Below are positions 44,248-54,178 of a stretch of DNA of 64,000 nucleotides, in pieces. The position numbers and the translations under genes are program-made. The notes under the pieces were generated by a model. It saw nothing but the letters and a program-made list of their open reading frames with translations, made no database searches and was not told the origin of the DNA. The DNA is from Lentzea terrae (lineage in GTDB: Bacteria > Actinomycetota > Actinomycetes > Mycobacteriales > Pseudonocardiaceae): the NCBI RefSeq assembly GCF_003265345.1, contig NZ_QFWW01000006.1:55079-119078 (forward strand). Direction: 5' to 3'. How positions within the stretch are numbered: position 1 is the stretch's first letter; every line of letters starts with the position of its first letter.

Positions 44248-46614
44248 ATGACGGCCAATGCCGCCTGTGTGACATGTGGGAACCCGCTCAACGACACGGC
44301 CACCGGACGGCGCTACTGCTCCAATGCGTGTCGTCAACGCGCGTATCGCGAACGCAGCTCGGCACGCGACGACTCCCCGCATGACTCGGCCTTGCCGACT
44401 CCCCTCGACACGTTCGTGGGCCGTCGCGAGGAGCTGGCGGCGCTCGCGCGGCTCGGTTCGGAGCACCGCTTGGTGTCGCTGGTCGGTCCGGCGGGAGCGG
44501 GCAAGACCAGGCTGGCCGCCCAGCACGTGAGCAAACGCCCTGATCAGGTGTGGTGGACCGCGCTGGCGTCCGAGTCGGACGTCGTGCAGGCGATCTACCA
44601 CGCCGTCGGCGCCCACCCGCTGCCGAACCGCTCGGTGCGCGACGCTGTGATCGCCGAGGTCGAGCAGCACCGCCGCCCGCTGCTCGTGCTCGACAACTGC
44701 GAGCACCTGCTGGCGGACGTGGCCGACGTCGTGTCGGAGCTCGTCGCCTGCTGCCCGCGGTTGCGCGTCCTGGTGACCTCGCGCGAACCGCTCAGGCTCG
44801 CCGGCGAGCAGGTCTTCGCGCTCGGCGAGCTCGGTCTGCCGCCGGTCGGCGCGGACTGTGCGGACGTTGCCGAGGCGCTGCGTTACGACGCCGTGGTGCT
44901 TTTCCGCGATCGTGCCGTCTCAGTGGACCGCTCGTTCGAGCTGAACGCGCTGAACGTCGCGGACGTCGTCGCGGTCTGCCGCTCGCTGGACGGCATGCCG
45001 CTGGCCATCGAACTGGCCGCGCGCCGCATCACCGTGCTGTCCCCCGCCGACGTCCTGGCCCGGCTCGAGGACCGCCTGGCGTTGCTGACCGCAGGGCCGC
45101 GCGCCTCCGACGACCGCCACCGCACGCTGCGTGCCGCGATCGGCTGGAGCTACGACCTGTTGTCCGAGGCAGAGCAGGCCGCGTGCCGCCGCCTGGCCGT
45201 GCTGGGCGTGCCGTTCGACCTGGGCGTCGCGAGCACCGTGTGCGGGGTCGAGGACGCCCTCGACCTGCTGGCCGGCCTGGAGCAGAAGTCGCTGCTCGTC
45301 GTCGACCGGGTGGGCGGTGGGCACACCACGTTCCGCCAGCTCCAGTCGGTGCGTCTGTACTGCCGCGAGCGTGCCGCCGAATGCGGTGACATCGATGTCG
45401 TCGCGGACCGCGTCGTCGACTGGGTGTGCTCGGTCGTGGAGCCGGAGATCTCCTGCTTCTTCCCGGCACCGCCGGTGGTGCTGCGCCTGGACCGCAACAT
45501 CGGCCTGATCGAGCTGGCCGTCGCCCGCACCGCCGAGACGGGCGACTGGGCCCGGCACGCACTGACCATCGCCGCCACGGCCTGGACCTCCACTCCGCGC
45601 GGCCCGCGCGGCGCTCCCACCGAGCTGCTGCACCGCGCGTTGTCCCAGCCGATGCCCCCGTCGTACCGCAGCGTGCTGACCGCGCTGGCGGCCATGCACC
45701 ACCGCGTCCGGGGCGGCTGGCACGTGACGCGTCAGTTCGGCCTGGAGTCGCTGGCCATCGAACGGGCCGAGGCGTCGCGTCCCGGCACGTTGGCCCGTGC
45801 GCTGGAGGTGCTGGCGTCGGCCGAGGCGCACACCGGCAACCCCGAACTGGCCTGGCAGCTCTTCGACGAAGCCGTCGAGCTCATGCGCGAGTCCGGCGAC
45901 AAGCTCGCGCGCGGTGTCCTGCTGAACTCCTACGGCTGGACGTTGCTGCAGCACGGCGAGGCGGATCTGGCCGCGCCGCTGGTGCGCGAGTCGCTGACGC
46001 TGACCCGGCTGCTCGGGCTGCCGCACCTGCTGAACCCGGTGCTGCACACGGCGGGAGCGATCGCGTTGGCGCGGCGGAACTTTCCCGAGGCGGTGGACCT
46101 GTTCCGGGAGAGCCTCGAAGTCGGCTCGGAGCATCCGATGGACCAGTTCTACGACCTCGAAGGCCTGGCGCTCGGCCTGGTCGGTGCCGGTTCGGACGAC
46201 GAGCGCGCCCTGTCGCTGCTCACCGCGGCGTCCGTCGTCCGGACCCGCTACGACTTCCGGGCCGAGCCCTACTGGCAGGCGCTGGTGGACGAGGCGCGCT
46301 CGGTCTGCCGGACCCGGATCACCGCGGGCCGGTTGCGCGCCGCCGAGTCCACCGGCGAGCGGATGTCGTTGGCACAGGCCATTTCCTACGCCCTGACGGC
46401 CCAGCCGCTCGCGGACGACGAGGACGGCGTGATCTCCGCACGCGAGCTGCACGTGGCGACTCTCGTGGCGGAAGGGCTGACGAACCGGCAGATCGGGCAA
46501 CGGCTGGGGATCTCGCCGCACACCGTGGCCCGGCACGTCACGCACGCCCGGACAAAGCTGGGACTGCGGTCGCGCGCCCAGCTCGCGGTGTGGGCGGGGC
46601 GCAACACGCCGTGA
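44248..46614 (+). CDS. LuxR-family regulator with zinc ribbon and NB-ARC NTPase
   Basis: The 788-residue protein starts at ATG 44248 with a putative zinc finger, CVTCGNPLNDTATGRRYC followed by SNACRQRAYRER. It has an NB-ARC/AAA domain with Walker A SLVGPAGAGKTRLAAQHV, Walker B RRPLLVLDNCEHLL and sensor LRVLVTSREPLRLAG with GMPLAIELAARRI. A helical TPR-like middle follows (ALEVLASAEAHTGNPELAWQ). It ends in a LuxR helix-turn-helix with LVAEGLTNRQIGQRLGISPH. This is the SARP/LAL-like class of ATP-driven regulators; the ligand and targets are unknown. The N-terminal Cys cluster is unusual. A hairpin at 46617-46640 ends the gene. Confidence 0.9.
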   Translation: MTANAACVTCGNPLNDTATGRRYCSNACRQRAYRERSSARDDSPHDSALPTPLDTFVGRREELAALARLGSEHRLVSLVGPAGAGKTRLAAQHVSKRPDQVWWTALASESDVVQAIYHAVGAHPLPNRSVRDAVIAEVEQHRRPLLVLDNCEHLLADVADVVSELVACCPRLRVLVTSREPLRLAGEQVFALGELGLPPVGADCADVAEALRYDAVVLFRDRAVSVDRSFELNALNVADVVAVCRSLDGMPLAIELAARRITVLSPADVLARLEDRLALLTAGPRASDDRHRTLRAAIGWSYDLLSEAEQAACRRLAVLGVPFDLGVASTVCGVEDALDLLAGLEQKSLLVVDRVGGGHTTFRQLQSVRLYCRERAAECGDIDVVADRVVDWVCSVVEPEISCFFPAPPVVLRLDRNIGLIELAVARTAETGDWARHALTIAATAWTSTPRGPRGAPTELLHRALSQPMPPSYRSVLTALAAMHHRVRGGWHVTRQFGLESLAIERAEASRPGTLARALEVLASAEAHTGNPELAWQLFDEAVELMRESGDKLARGVLLNSYGWTLLQHGEADLAAPLVRESLTLTRLLGLPHLLNPVLHTAGAIALARRNFPEAVDLFRESLEVGSEHPMDQFYDLEGLALGLVGAGSDDERALSLLTAASVVRTRYDFRAEPYWQALVDEARSVCRTRITAGRLRAAESTGERMSLAQAISYALTAQPLADDEDGVISARELHVATLVAEGLTNRQIGQRLGISPHTVARHVTHARTKLGLRSRAQLAVWAGRNTP

Positions 46615-46616
46615 AG

Positions 46617-46640
46617 GCCCGCAGCCGATCGGCTGCGGGC
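46617..46640. terminator. Bidirectional hairpin between the LuxR gene and whiA
   Basis: GCCCGCAGCCGATCGGCTGCGGGC is a perfect 24-base palindrome between the convergent LuxR-type gene and whiA. There is no real T-run on either side. It is a probable terminator for both. Confidence 0.75.
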
Positions 46641-46646
46641 GTTCGG

Positions 46647-47633
46647 TCAGACCTCGGCTTCGAGCATTTCCGCGGTCACGGCGGACTCGGTGTCCGGCAG
46701 GCCCAGGTCCTTGGCGCGCTTGTCCGCCATGGCGAGCAGGCGCCTTATCCGGCCGGCGACCGCGTCCTTGGTCATCTGCGGGTCGGAGAGCTGGCCGAGT
46801 TCCTCCAGGGACGCCTGACGGTGCGCGAGCCGGAGCTGGCCGGCGGCGGCCAGGTGGTCGGGCGCCTCCGGGCCGAGGATCTCCAGTGCGCGGGCGACCC
46901 GTGCCGCGGCGGCGACGGCCGCGCGGGCCGAGCGCCGCAGGTTCGCGTCGTCGAAGTTCGCGAGGCGGTTGGCCGTGGCCCGCACCTCGCGGCGCATCCG
47001 GCGCTCTTCCCACGCCAGCACGCTGTCGTGCGCGCCGAGCTTGGTCAGCATCGCGCCGATGGCGTCGCCGTCCCTTATCACCACGCGCTCGGCCCCGCGG
47101 ACCTCGCGCGACTTCGACGAGATGCCCATCCGGCGCGCCGCACCGACCAGTGCCAGCGCCGCCTCCGGGCCGGGGCAGGTGATCTCGAGCGACGAGCTGC
47201 GGCCGGGCTCGGTCAGCGAGCCGTGCGCGAGGAAGGCACCGCGCCAGGCGGCCTCCGCGTCGCACACGCCACCCGACACGACCGGCGCGGGCAGACCGCG
47301 AACCGGACGTCCGCGCGGGTCGAGCAGACCCGTCTGGCGGGCGAGCCCCTCACCGTCCTTGACCACGCGGACGACGTACCGGGTGCCCTTGCGCAGTCCG
47401 TTGGACTGGATGGTGAAGACCTCGGCGTGGTGGCCGTAGAGGGCCTGGATCTCCTTGAGCAGCCTGCGGGCGGCGCTGCCCAGGTCCAGCTCGGCCTCGA
47501 CGACCACGCGGCCGGACACGATGTGCAAGCCACCGGCGAACCTGAGCAGGGAGGACACCTCCGCGCGGCGGCAACAGGTCTTGGATACCGCGAGCCTGCT
47601 CAGCTCGTCCTTGACCGCCGACGTCATCGCCAC
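46647..47633 (-). CDS. whiA: Sporulation/division regulator WhiA
   Basis: The 328-residue protein has the LAGLIDADG-like N-terminal fold ([40 protein letters not shown]) and the C-terminal helix-turn-helix ([20 protein letters not shown] then [20 protein letters not shown]). WhiA with WhiB activates division genes during sporulation in filamentous actinomycetes. GTG 47633 gives the typical [13 protein letters not shown] start; ATG 47627 is also in frame. It overlaps yvcK, with which it is co-transcribed in most Gram-positive bacteria. Confidence 0.97.
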   Translation of the reverse strand: MAMTSAVKDELSRLAVSKTCCRRAEVSSLLRFAGGLHIVSGRVVVEAELDLGSAARRLLKEIQALYGHHAEVFTIQSNGLRKGTRYVVRVVKDGEGLARQTGLLDPRGRPVRGLPAPVVSGGVCDAEAAWRGAFLAHGSLTEPGRSSSLEITCPGPEAALALVGAARRMGISSKSREVRGAERVVIRDGDAIGAMLTKLGAHDSVLAWEERRMRREVRATANRLANFDDANLRRSARAAVAAAARVARALEILGPEAPDHLAAAGQLRLAHRQASLEELGQLSDPQMTKDAVAGRIRRLLAMADKRAKDLGLPDTESAVTAEMLEAEV

Positions 47634-48601
47634 GGGCTTGTCCCTCCCACTCCGGTCTCATCGACCACCTGCCTCAGGCAACCGGCCAGTGCCTCCGGAT
47701 CATGCCGCTCGGCGGCGTCCGGTGCGGCGATCTTGGCCAGATGCGTCCGCGCTCCCAGTGCCGAGGCGGCTCGCGTCAGCCGGTCCGGGGTGGGGACCGA
47801 GTCGACGTCGGCGATCACCGCGTCCACCTTCAGCTCGGGTGCGTGTTCGCAGACTACGTCCAAGTGGCGCTCCGGAGAGAAACCGGCAGTTTCGCCCGGT
47901 TGGGGGACAAGATTGAGCACCAGGACCTTCTTGGCCGTCGTGCGGGTGAGCGCCTCGAGCAGTTCGGGCACCAGCAGATGCGGCAACACGCTGGTGAACC
48001 ACGATCCGGGCCCGAGTAGCACGAGATCAGCGCCAAGTACAGCCTGTACTGCTTCCGGACAGCCGACAGGTCGCCCGTTCGGGGCAGTCAACCGGATCCG
48101 CTGCACGAGCCCGGGCGTGGTCGCGATGGCGACCTGCCCCCGGATGCGCCGCACGTCCTTCTCGTCCTCGTCGAGCCCCATGACATCGGCCTCGATGTCG
48201 AGCGGCTCGTTCGACATCGGCAGCACCCGGCCTTTGACGCCCAGGAGCTTGCCCGCCGTGTCGAGCACCTGCACCGGGTCGCCGAGCTGCTCGAGCAGCC
48301 CGGCGAGCACCAGGTTGCCGACCGCGTGCCCGGCGAGTGCCCCCGTGCCGCCGAAGCGGTGCTTGAACAGCGACGTCCAGAGCTTGCTGTTGGGATCGTC
48401 TCCCGCCAGCGCCGCCATGGCCTTGCGCAGGTCACCGGGCGGCAGCAGGTCCGTGATCTCTCTCCTGAGACGCCCCGACGAGCCCCCGTCGTCCGCAACG
48501 GTCACGACGGCCGTCACGTCGTCGGTGACCCTCTTCAGCGCACTCAGCGTCGCGTGCAGCCCGTGCCCGCCGCCCAGCGCAACAGCCTTCAACTTCGTCA
48601 C
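47624..48601 (-). CDS. yvcK: YvcK/CofD-like gluconeogenesis factor
   Basis: The 325-residue protein belongs to the CofD-like YvcK family, which binds UDP-sugars and influences cell shape and carbon source use. [20 protein letters not shown] is the N-terminal nucleotide loop, [18 protein letters not shown] the conserved core, [20 protein letters not shown] and [19 protein letters not shown] the other signatures. The ATG overlaps the rapZ stop by four bases, and the stop overlaps whiA. These overlaps suggest an operon. Confidence 0.95.
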   Translation of the reverse strand: MTKLKAVALGGGHGLHATLSALKRVTDDVTAVVTVADDGGSSGRLRREITDLLPPGDLRKAMAALAGDDPNSKLWTSLFKHRFGGTGALAGHAVGNLVLAGLLEQLGDPVQVLDTAGKLLGVKGRVLPMSNEPLDIEADVMGLDEDEKDVRRIRGQVAIATTPGLVQRIRLTAPNGRPVGCPEAVQAVLGADLVLLGPGSWFTSVLPHLLVPELLEALTRTTAKKVLVLNLVPQPGETAGFSPERHLDVVCEHAPELKVDAVIADVDSVPTPDRLTRAASALGARTHLAKIAAPDAAERHDPEALAGCLRQVVDETGVGGTSPWR

Positions 48602-49476
48602 TCGCGTCCCAGATCCCTGTGCACGACCTTGACCGCCGTGCCGTCCTCACTGGCCAGCCGCGCCGCGAGCTCTTCTGACAGCGCCACGCTGCGGTGCTTG
48701 CCCCCGGTGCACCCGATGGCGAGCGTCAGGTACCGCTTGCCTTCCCTGCGGTAGCCGGCACCGATGAGCCTGAGGAGCTCGTGGTACCGGTCGAGGAACT
48801 CGTCGGCCCCTTCCTGGCTGAGGACGTAGTTGCGCACCTCTCCGTCGAGTCCCGTCTGCTCCCGCAGCTCCGGGATCCAGAACGGGTTGGGCAGGAACCG
48901 CACGTCCATTACGAGGTCGGCGTCCATCGGCAGCCCGTACTTGTAGCCGAAGCTGAGCACCGTGACCCGCGTCCTGGTCGCCGCCTCGGTGCCGAACGTG
49001 TCCTCGATCTTGGCCCGGAGCTGGTGGACGCTGAGTGCTGACGTGTCCAGCACCAGGTCGGCTTCCTGCTTGAGCGGCGTGAGCAGGATCCGCTCGGCCT
49101 CGATGCCGTCGTGCAACCGCCCGTCGCCCTGCATGGGGTGACCCCGGCGCACCGCCTCGAACCGCCGGATCAGCACGGCGTCGGTGGCCTCGAGGAACAG
49201 CACGCGCGGCTTGTACCCGCGCGCGTCGAGGTCCTTGATGATGGACGCCAGGTCCTCGGTGAACGCGCGGCTGCGCACGTCCATGACGACGGCGACCTTG
49301 GTGATGGCCCCACGCGCCTGCGCGCCGAGCTCGACCATGGTGGCGATGAGTTCCGGGGGCAGGTTGTCCACGACGAACCAGCCGAGGTCCTCCAGGCACT
49401 TGGCCGCGGTGCTGCGGCCCGCACCGGACAGCCCGGTCACCACGGCGACTTCGATGCCGGACTTCTCCGCGTTCAC
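48598..49476 (-). CDS. rapZ: RNase adapter/nucleotide-binding protein RapZ
   Basis: The 292-residue protein has the N-terminal P-loop VVTGLSGAGRSTAAKCLEDL (Arg in the Lys position, as commonly in actinobacterial members) and LGWFVVDNLPPELIATMVEL. Its C-terminal domain has TVLSFGYKYGLPMDADLVMD, DVRFLPNPFWIPELREQTGL and LAIGCTGGKHRSVALSEELA. In E. coli RapZ senses glucosamine-6-phosphate; the actinobacterial role is less clear. It is first in the rapZ-yvcK-whiA operon. Confidence 0.95.
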   Translation of the reverse strand: MNAEKSGIEVAVVTGLSGAGRSTAAKCLEDLGWFVVDNLPPELIATMVELGAQARGAITKVAVVMDVRSRAFTEDLASIIKDLDARGYKPRVLFLEATDAVLIRRFEAVRRGHPMQGDGRLHDGIEAERILLTPLKQEADLVLDTSALSVHQLRAKIEDTFGTEAATRTRVTVLSFGYKYGLPMDADLVMDVRFLPNPFWIPELREQTGLDGEVRNYVLSQEGADEFLDRYHELLRLIGAGYRREGKRYLTLAIGCTGGKHRSVALSEELAARLASEDGTAVKVVHRDLGRE

Positions 49477-49915
49477 GACTACGACTCCGTTACCTGTTCA
49501 TGAGCTGAACGCTCTTGTTTGGACCAGCTGTGTGTTGGGGCTGCTGTCTGTCGGGGCTGCGCGCACGTCGCGTCGCGGCACGTCTCTCGCCGAGAGTCTC
49601 CACCGCGCCGCCGGTGCCGCGTGGCGGGTTCGGCACTTGAGACGCTACGTGCCACGGTGGTTTTCGCCACCCGGACGGGTGAATCGCGTCCGGATTCACG
49701 CCTGGCGTCGCCTGGTAGATGTCCAGAAACCATGATCGTCCACCTCCCGCAAGCGGAAGAGGCGGGCGGCGGCGGACAGCGAAGCGAGTGGGCGGAAGCA
49801 GCCGACGAACCGGAACATCGGACGGCGACGACCAGCGAAGCAGGACGTCGGGCGGCAGCCACCGAAGCGGAACAGGCGGGTGGCAGCAGACGAGCGAGCA
49901 CGACAGGCATCACGG
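49477..49915. repeat. Non-coding stretch with a 57-bp degenerate tandem repeat
   Basis: This 439-base gap between the HD gene and rapZ holds no gene I can support. From 49749 there are three imperfect copies of a 57-bp unit, beginning at 49749 (GCAAGCGGAAGAGGCGGGCG), 49806 (CGAACCGGAACATC) and 49863 (CGAAGCGGAACAGGCGGG). The third is cut short. The period equals 19 codons: one minus-strand frame shows repeated LFRFGGC- and MFRFVGC-like words. The frame lacks a good start and runs into the HD gene in another phase, so it is probably not translated. The rapZ promoter should lie near the left end of the gap. Confidence 0.6.
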
Positions 49916-50563
49916 TCACGCCATGATCGGGTAGCTCGACTGGACGGCCAACCTGGCATCGGCGCCCGACGCGATGCGATCCAGCTCGTCGTCCAACGCC
50001 ATGAACACTTCCCAGGGTTCCTCACCGGCCCCGGTCGCCAGGAGGCCGGTGACCAGCTGTTCCAGATCGGGGACCCGCTTGGCCTTCCACACCTTGTCCG
50101 CGAGGCTGACGAGCAGGTCCTCCAGGACGATGCCCGAAGAGTTCCACGAGGCATGGGTCCGCGCGAAGCGGGCCAGGTGCTCTGGAACGCCGCGGGACCG
50201 CAGCAGCTCATGGCCCGCCGGTTCGTGGGCCGAGCCTGGGCCGGACAGCTCTTCCGGGTGCAGCACCTTGCCGATGTCGTGCGTTGCCGCGCCGAACAGC
50301 ACGGCGGTGCGGTCGAAGGGCACCGACGGATGGTGCTGAGCGACCCAGTCCGCGAGCTGGCAGGCCACGTCGTGCACCGCGCGGAGGTGCGCGATCAGGC
50401 GCGGCGAGGCCGGCAGGTCGTCCAGGACGCTCTCGGCTTCGGCGGGCAGTGGACGCAGGCCGAAGTCCTCGGTCAGGGCTTGGCGGGCAAGCGAAGTCAG
50501 CGTCGACGCTTGGCCTCGGAGGGGCAGGCGACCGCTCCCCGAAACTGGCTGGATGTCCGTCAC
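49916..50563 (-). CDS. HD-domain phosphohydrolase
   Basis: The 215-residue protein carries the HD signature: [20 protein letters not shown] gives the first His, [16 protein letters not shown] the HD pair, and [10 protein letters not shown] with [10 protein letters not shown] further His. Such enzymes are metal-dependent phosphohydrolases; the substrate is unknown. The gene starts at ATG 50563 and overlaps uvrC by four bases, so it is co-translated with it. Placement between uvrC and rapZ is not part of the usual conserved block. Confidence 0.88.
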   Translation of the reverse strand: MTDIQPVSGSGRLPLRGQASTLTSLARQALTEDFGLRPLPAEAESVLDDLPASPRLIAHLRAVHDVACQLADWVAQHHPSVPFDRTAVLFGAATHDIGKVLHPEELSGPGSAHEPAGHELLRSRGVPEHLARFARTHASWNSSGIVLEDLLVSLADKVWKAKRVPDLEQLVTGLLATGAGEEPWEVFMALDDELDRIASGADARLAVQSSYPIMA

Positions 50564-52536
50564 GACACCGGCTTTCCATCGGACGTCGAAGCCGCAGCGG
50601 TGGCACCGGCTCCGGCCGACGCCGCGGTCGCCGCCCCGCTCGAAGCCGCAGCGCCGGCCAGCGTGGCGACCACGGCCTCAGCCGTGCGCCGCCCCACCCC
50701 CGGCACCTCGCTGACTTCGTCCACAGTGGCCTGCTTCAACTTGCGCACCGACCCGAAGTGCTTGAGCAGCGCGGCTTTCCGCGTCTCCCCGAGCCCGGGC
50801 ACGTCGTCCAGCTCGGACGCGATCATGCGCTTGGACCGCTTCTGGCGGTGGTACGCGATGGCGAAGCGGTGGGCCTCGTCGCGCACCCGCTGCAGCAGGT
50901 ACAACGCGTCGCTGGTGCGGGGCAGGATCAACGGATCGGTCTCGCCGGGCACCCAGACCTCCTCCAACCGCTTGGCCAAACCGACCACGGCGACATCGGT
51001 GATGCCGAGCTCGGCCAGGACGTCGGCGGCCGCGGCGGCTTGTGGGGCGGCGCCGTCGACCACCAGGAGGTTGGGCGGGTAGGCGAACTTGCGGGGTTTG
51101 CCGGTGTCCGGGTCGATGCCCGGGTTGGGGCCGCCCGACGCGGTTTCGCGCAGCATCGCTTGGAAGCGGCGGCGGACCACCTCGGCGATGGAGGCCACGT
51201 CGCCCTCGGTGGCGGCTTCGCGGATGGCGAAGCGGCGGTACTCGGACTTGCGGGCCAGGCCGTCCTCGAAGACGACCAGGGAGGCCACCACGTCGGTGCC
51301 CTGGACGTGGCTGATGTCGATGCACTCGATGCGGAGAGGCGCCGTGTCCAAACCCAAACCGTCCTGCAGCTCCTGCAGGGCGGCGGAACGCGCGGTCAGG
51401 TCGCCGGCGCGGCGGAGTTTGTGCTGGGCGAAGGCTTCGGAGGCGTTGCGCGCCACCGTTTCCATCAACGCGCGCTTGTCGCCGCGCTGCGGAACTCGCA
51501 AGACCACCCGCGAGCCGCGTTGTTCGGACAGCAGGTCTTCGAGAGCGGAAGCGTCGTCCGGCAGCACGGGCACCAGCACCTCGCGCGGGGTGTTTTCGGT
51601 GTTGTCGCCGTAGAACTGCATGATGAACTGGTCGACCAGCGCCGCGTCGTCGACCGCCTCCACCTTGTCGAGGACCCAGCCGCGCTGGCCGCGCACCCGG
51701 CCGCCGCGCACGTGGAAGACCTGGACCGAGACCTCGAGCTCGTCCTGCGCGAACGCCATCACGTCGGCGTCGGTGCCGTCGCCCAGAACCACGGCCTGCT
51801 TCTCCATGGCACGGCGCAAAGCACCCAAGTCATCCCGCAAGCGGGCCGCGCGCTCGAACTCCAGAGCCTCCGACGCAACCGACATCTCGCGTTCCAGGCG
51901 GCGGATCATGTGATCCGTCTTGCCCGCCAGGAAGTCGCAGAAGTCCTCGACGATCTCGCGATGTTCAGCAGCCGACACCTTGCCCACACAAGGCGCGGAG
52001 CACTTGTCGATGTACCCGAGCAGGCACGGACGCCCGATCTGCCCGTGCCGCTTGAAAACACCGGCGGAACAGGTGCGCGCCGGGAAGACGCGCAGCAGCA
52101 GATCAAGCGTTTCGCGGATCGCCCAGGCATGTGCGAACGGGCCGAAGTAGCGCACGCCCTTCTTGCGCGGGCCGCGGTACACGTGCAGCCGCGGGTAGTC
52201 CTCGTACAACGTCACGGCCAGCACGGGATACGACTTGTCGTCGCGGTACCGGACGTTGAACCGCGGGTCGAACTCCTTGATCCAGTTGTACTCGAGCTGC
52301 AGCGCCTCGACCTCGGTGGTGACCACCGTCCACTCGACGGAGGCCGCCGTCGTCACCATCTGGCGCGTGCGCGGGTGCAAGCCGGCGAGGTCGGCGAAGT
52401 ACGAGTTCAGCCTGCTGCGCAAGCTCTTCGCCTTGCCGACGTACACGACCCGGCCACCGGCGTCGCGGAACTTGTAGACGCCGGGAGCCTCGGGAATCGT
52501 GCCCACTGCGGGGCGGTACGTCGACGGATCTGCCAC
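50560..52536 (-). CDS. uvrC: Excinuclease ABC subunit C
   Basis: The 658-residue protein makes both incisions in nucleotide excision repair. It has the GIY-YIG domain ([20 protein letters not shown] then KAKSLRSRL), a UvrB-binding UVR motif region ([20 protein letters not shown]), the RNase-H-like nuclease domain ([20 protein letters not shown]) and C-terminal helix-hairpin-helices ([34 protein letters not shown]). An Ala-rich tail is added at the end. GTG 52536 ([12 protein letters not shown]) was chosen because TAGTCT at 52547-52552 fits a leaderless -10; a TTG at 52566 is also in frame. Confidence 0.97.
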   Translation of the reverse strand: MADPSTYRPAVGTIPEAPGVYKFRDAGGRVVYVGKAKSLRSRLNSYFADLAGLHPRTRQMVTTAASVEWTVVTTEVEALQLEYNWIKEFDPRFNVRYRDDKSYPVLAVTLYEDYPRLHVYRGPRKKGVRYFGPFAHAWAIRETLDLLLRVFPARTCSAGVFKRHGQIGRPCLLGYIDKCSAPCVGKVSAAEHREIVEDFCDFLAGKTDHMIRRLEREMSVASEALEFERAARLRDDLGALRRAMEKQAVVLGDGTDADVMAFAQDELEVSVQVFHVRGGRVRGQRGWVLDKVEAVDDAALVDQFIMQFYGDNTENTPREVLVPVLPDDASALEDLLSEQRGSRVVLRVPQRGDKRALMETVARNASEAFAQHKLRRAGDLTARSAALQELQDGLGLDTAPLRIECIDISHVQGTDVVASLVVFEDGLARKSEYRRFAIREAATEGDVASIAEVVRRRFQAMLRETASGGPNPGIDPDTGKPRKFAYPPNLLVVDGAAPQAAAAADVLAELGITDVAVVGLAKRLEEVWVPGETDPLILPRTSDALYLLQRVRDEAHRFAIAYHRQKRSKRMIASELDDVPGLGETRKAALLKHFGSVRKLKQATVDEVSEVPGVGRRTAEAVVATLAGAAASSGAATAASAGAGATAAASTSDGKPVS

Positions 52537-52578
52537 ATCGTCAAGACTAACGACGCGGTCCGACAAAAACTGAAAGGG

Positions 52579-53037
52579 TCAGGCCAGCACGACCTGGTCG
52601 CCGGAAACGCGAACGGCCACCGCACGCAGACCGGTGGTAGCGGGTCCCTTCTTCACCGAGCCGTCCGCAGCACCGAACTGGCTGCCGTGCGAAGGACACG
52701 TGATGGTCCCGCCGGCCGGCTCGGCGACAATCGCTCCCTGGTGCGTGCAAGTCGCGTCATACGCCTTCACCTCGGAAGCGGAAATCCGCGCGACGACGAT
52801 CTTCTTGCCGCCAGGACCGTCGACGAGCGCACCACCGCCCTCCGGCACATCGGCCAGCGCGACCAAAGCGGTCCCGGCAGATCCCGTCGATCCGGTGGAG
52901 CCGCCCTGTGTGGGAGCAGAGCCTGAAGAACCCGTCGAACCGGAACTGCAAGCGGTCACCAGCCCACTGGGCACGGCGAGCGCCACGACGATTCCGCACA
53001 GCGCCGCCCGCCTGCTGACCGGGCTTTCGGTGTTCAC
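52579..53037 (-). CDS. Rieske [2Fe-2S] lipoprotein
   Basis: The 152-residue protein starts at GTG 53037 (GGAGG upstream), with a Tat-like signal (SRRAALCGIVVALAVPSGL) and lipobox VTAC. A Ser/Gly/Thr linker is followed by the Rieske fold with CTHQGAIVAEPAGG and ITCPSHGSQFGAADGSVKKG. CxH...CxxH are the cluster ligands. It should be an electron carrier on the outer membrane face. It is followed by uvrC and preceded by a second Rieske gene. It lacks the second Cys pair that forms the Rieske disulfide in bc1 proteins. Confidence 0.92.
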   Translation of the reverse strand: MNTESPVSRRAALCGIVVALAVPSGLVTACSSGSTGSSGSAPTQGGSTGSTGSAGTALVALADVPEGGGALVDGPGGKKIVVARISASEVKAYDATCTHQGAIVAEPAGGTITCPSHGSQFGAADGSVKKGPATTGLRAVAVRVSGDQVVLA

Positions 53038-53143
53038 GACCGTTCCTCCGTGGTGGTGGGTGTTCGGGGTCACACCACAGCATTACGCGAACCGGTCAGC
53101 GAGAGTTCAGCGAGACGCCCAATGCACAGCAACCTCACAGGTC

Positions 53144-53551
53144 TCAGGCGAGCACGACATCCTCACCCGAAAGAGCAACAGCAACGGACGTCAACCCAGA
53201 AGTCGCAGGTCCCTTGCGGACAGCGCCGGAAGTTGGGTCGAAAGCGCTCCCGTGCAGCGGGCAGGTGATGACACCACCGGCTGGAGGGTTGACCAGTGAG
53301 CCCACGTGCGGGCAGGCGGGGTTGAAGGCGCGGAATTCACCTGATCGAGGCTGCACGACCAACAGCTGGGCGTTGCCGGGCATGTCCACCAGCACGCCAC
53401 TGCCGACCGGTACCGAAGCAGCGGAAGCCACGCGATCCCCTGGCCGGGCGGTACCGACACCGCCCGTCTTGCGAGGAGCGGGCTCGCCACAAGCACTCGA
53501 AGCAGCGGCAGCGAGCCCACACAACAACAAAGAACGTCGATCCAGAGACAC
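53144..53551 (-). CDS. Second Rieske [2Fe-2S] lipoprotein
   Basis: The 135-residue paralogue starts at GTG 53551 with SLDRRSLLLCGLAAAASSAC, a Tat/lipoprotein signal. Its cluster motifs are ACPHVGSLVNPPAGG and ITCPLHGSAFDPTSGAVRKG, matching the downstream Rieske protein. The two are 106 bases apart on one strand and look like a tandem duplication. The partner redox enzyme is not adjacent. A role as a periplasmic-side electron donor is inference. Confidence 0.9.
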   Translation of the reverse strand: MSLDRRSLLLCGLAAAASSACGEPAPRKTGGVGTARPGDRVASAASVPVGSGVLVDMPGNAQLLVVQPRSGEFRAFNPACPHVGSLVNPPAGGVITCPLHGSAFDPTSGAVRKGPATSGLTSVAVALSGEDVVLA

Positions 53552-53560
53552 GAACAGGAA

Positions 53561-54049
53561 TTATCGGCGCTGGTCCTCGGCGGCAGCCGTCCGGGCCAGG
53601 GCGAGCACGGCGGTGAACGGCGGGAACCAGTGCCGCGAGTGCGACGGCGGGTTGGCCCACCGCAGCGATCCGTACCTGGTCATCGTGGGTGGCAGCGCGA
53701 TCCGGTGCGGGGATCGCACGAACTGGACCTCCGGCGGCGCCTTGAGGTGCGTCGGCAGCAACGCGACCAGTTCGGCCAGGAAGATCCAGTGTTCGCGGGG
53801 GCCGGGGATGACGGTGACGGGGCCGGCGAGCATGCGCGACTTCAGGTCGGCCAGCACGCGCGACCCGATGCGCGCCGGCATGGCCAGCGCGGTGGTGGCA
53901 GGTCCGAGGGGTAGGAACACACCTTGCTCGGTGACGTTCACCTGCCAGCCGAGCAGCCGGTAGCCGGCGACGGCTTCACCGATCGCCCGATCGTGTCCCC
54001 TGTTCTGTGGGATTCCGGCGGTGCCGGTCTCCGCGGTCGTGATGCTCAT
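53561..54049 (-). CDS. Small protein, distantly prim-pol N-terminus-like
   Basis: The 162-residue product starts at ATG 54049 (MSITTAETGTAGIPQNRG). EAVAGYRLLGWQVNVTEQG resembles the opening of bifunctional primase/polymerase domains. Later it has RIGSRVLADLKSRMLAGPVT, GPREHWIFLAELVALLPT and HRIALPPTMTRYGSLRWANP, as in small actinomycete proteins paired with XRE regulators. The catalytic Asp residues of a working prim-pol are not evident. It is divergent from the XRE gene over a shared region with a perfect palindrome. Treat the function as unknown. Confidence 0.6.
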   Translation of the reverse strand: MSITTAETGTAGIPQNRGHDRAIGEAVAGYRLLGWQVNVTEQGVFLPLGPATTALAMPARIGSRVLADLKSRMLAGPVTVIPGPREHWIFLAELVALLPTHLKAPPEVQFVRSPHRIALPPTMTRYGSLRWANPPSHSRHWFPPFTAVLALARTAAAEDQRR

Positions 54050-54159
54050 CGGCGGTCGTCCTCCCCGGTGGTGGGTCAGGCACTGGCGGGCCACGGGGAT
54101 CGGCCCGCGGCCTGCGATGTGCAGGGTGCGGCGCACTTCGCGGTAACACCACTCGTCCA

Positions 54160-54178
54160 CTGCATGAGCCTCATGCAG
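54160..54178. promoter_or_regulatory. Perfect palindrome between the divergent prim-pol-like and XRE genes
   Basis: CTGCATGAG-C-CTCATGCAG is a perfect 19-base palindrome with 9-bp arms. A second half site TGCATGAG recurs at 54247-54254, nearer the XRE promoter, with TACACT at 54283-54288 as a candidate -10. The 269-base region probably serves both divergent genes. The XRE protein itself is the natural candidate to bind it. Confidence 0.65.

Noticed and set aside
45426..48632. 1068-codon plus-strand open frame
   Set aside because: It is the antisense or out-of-phase shadow of the LuxR gene, whiA and yvcK, with no protein family match.
49696..50211. Minus-strand frame with repeated LFRFGGC-like words
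   Set aside because: It mostly overlaps the HD gene in another frame and has no ribosome site; the repeat is reported as DNA only.
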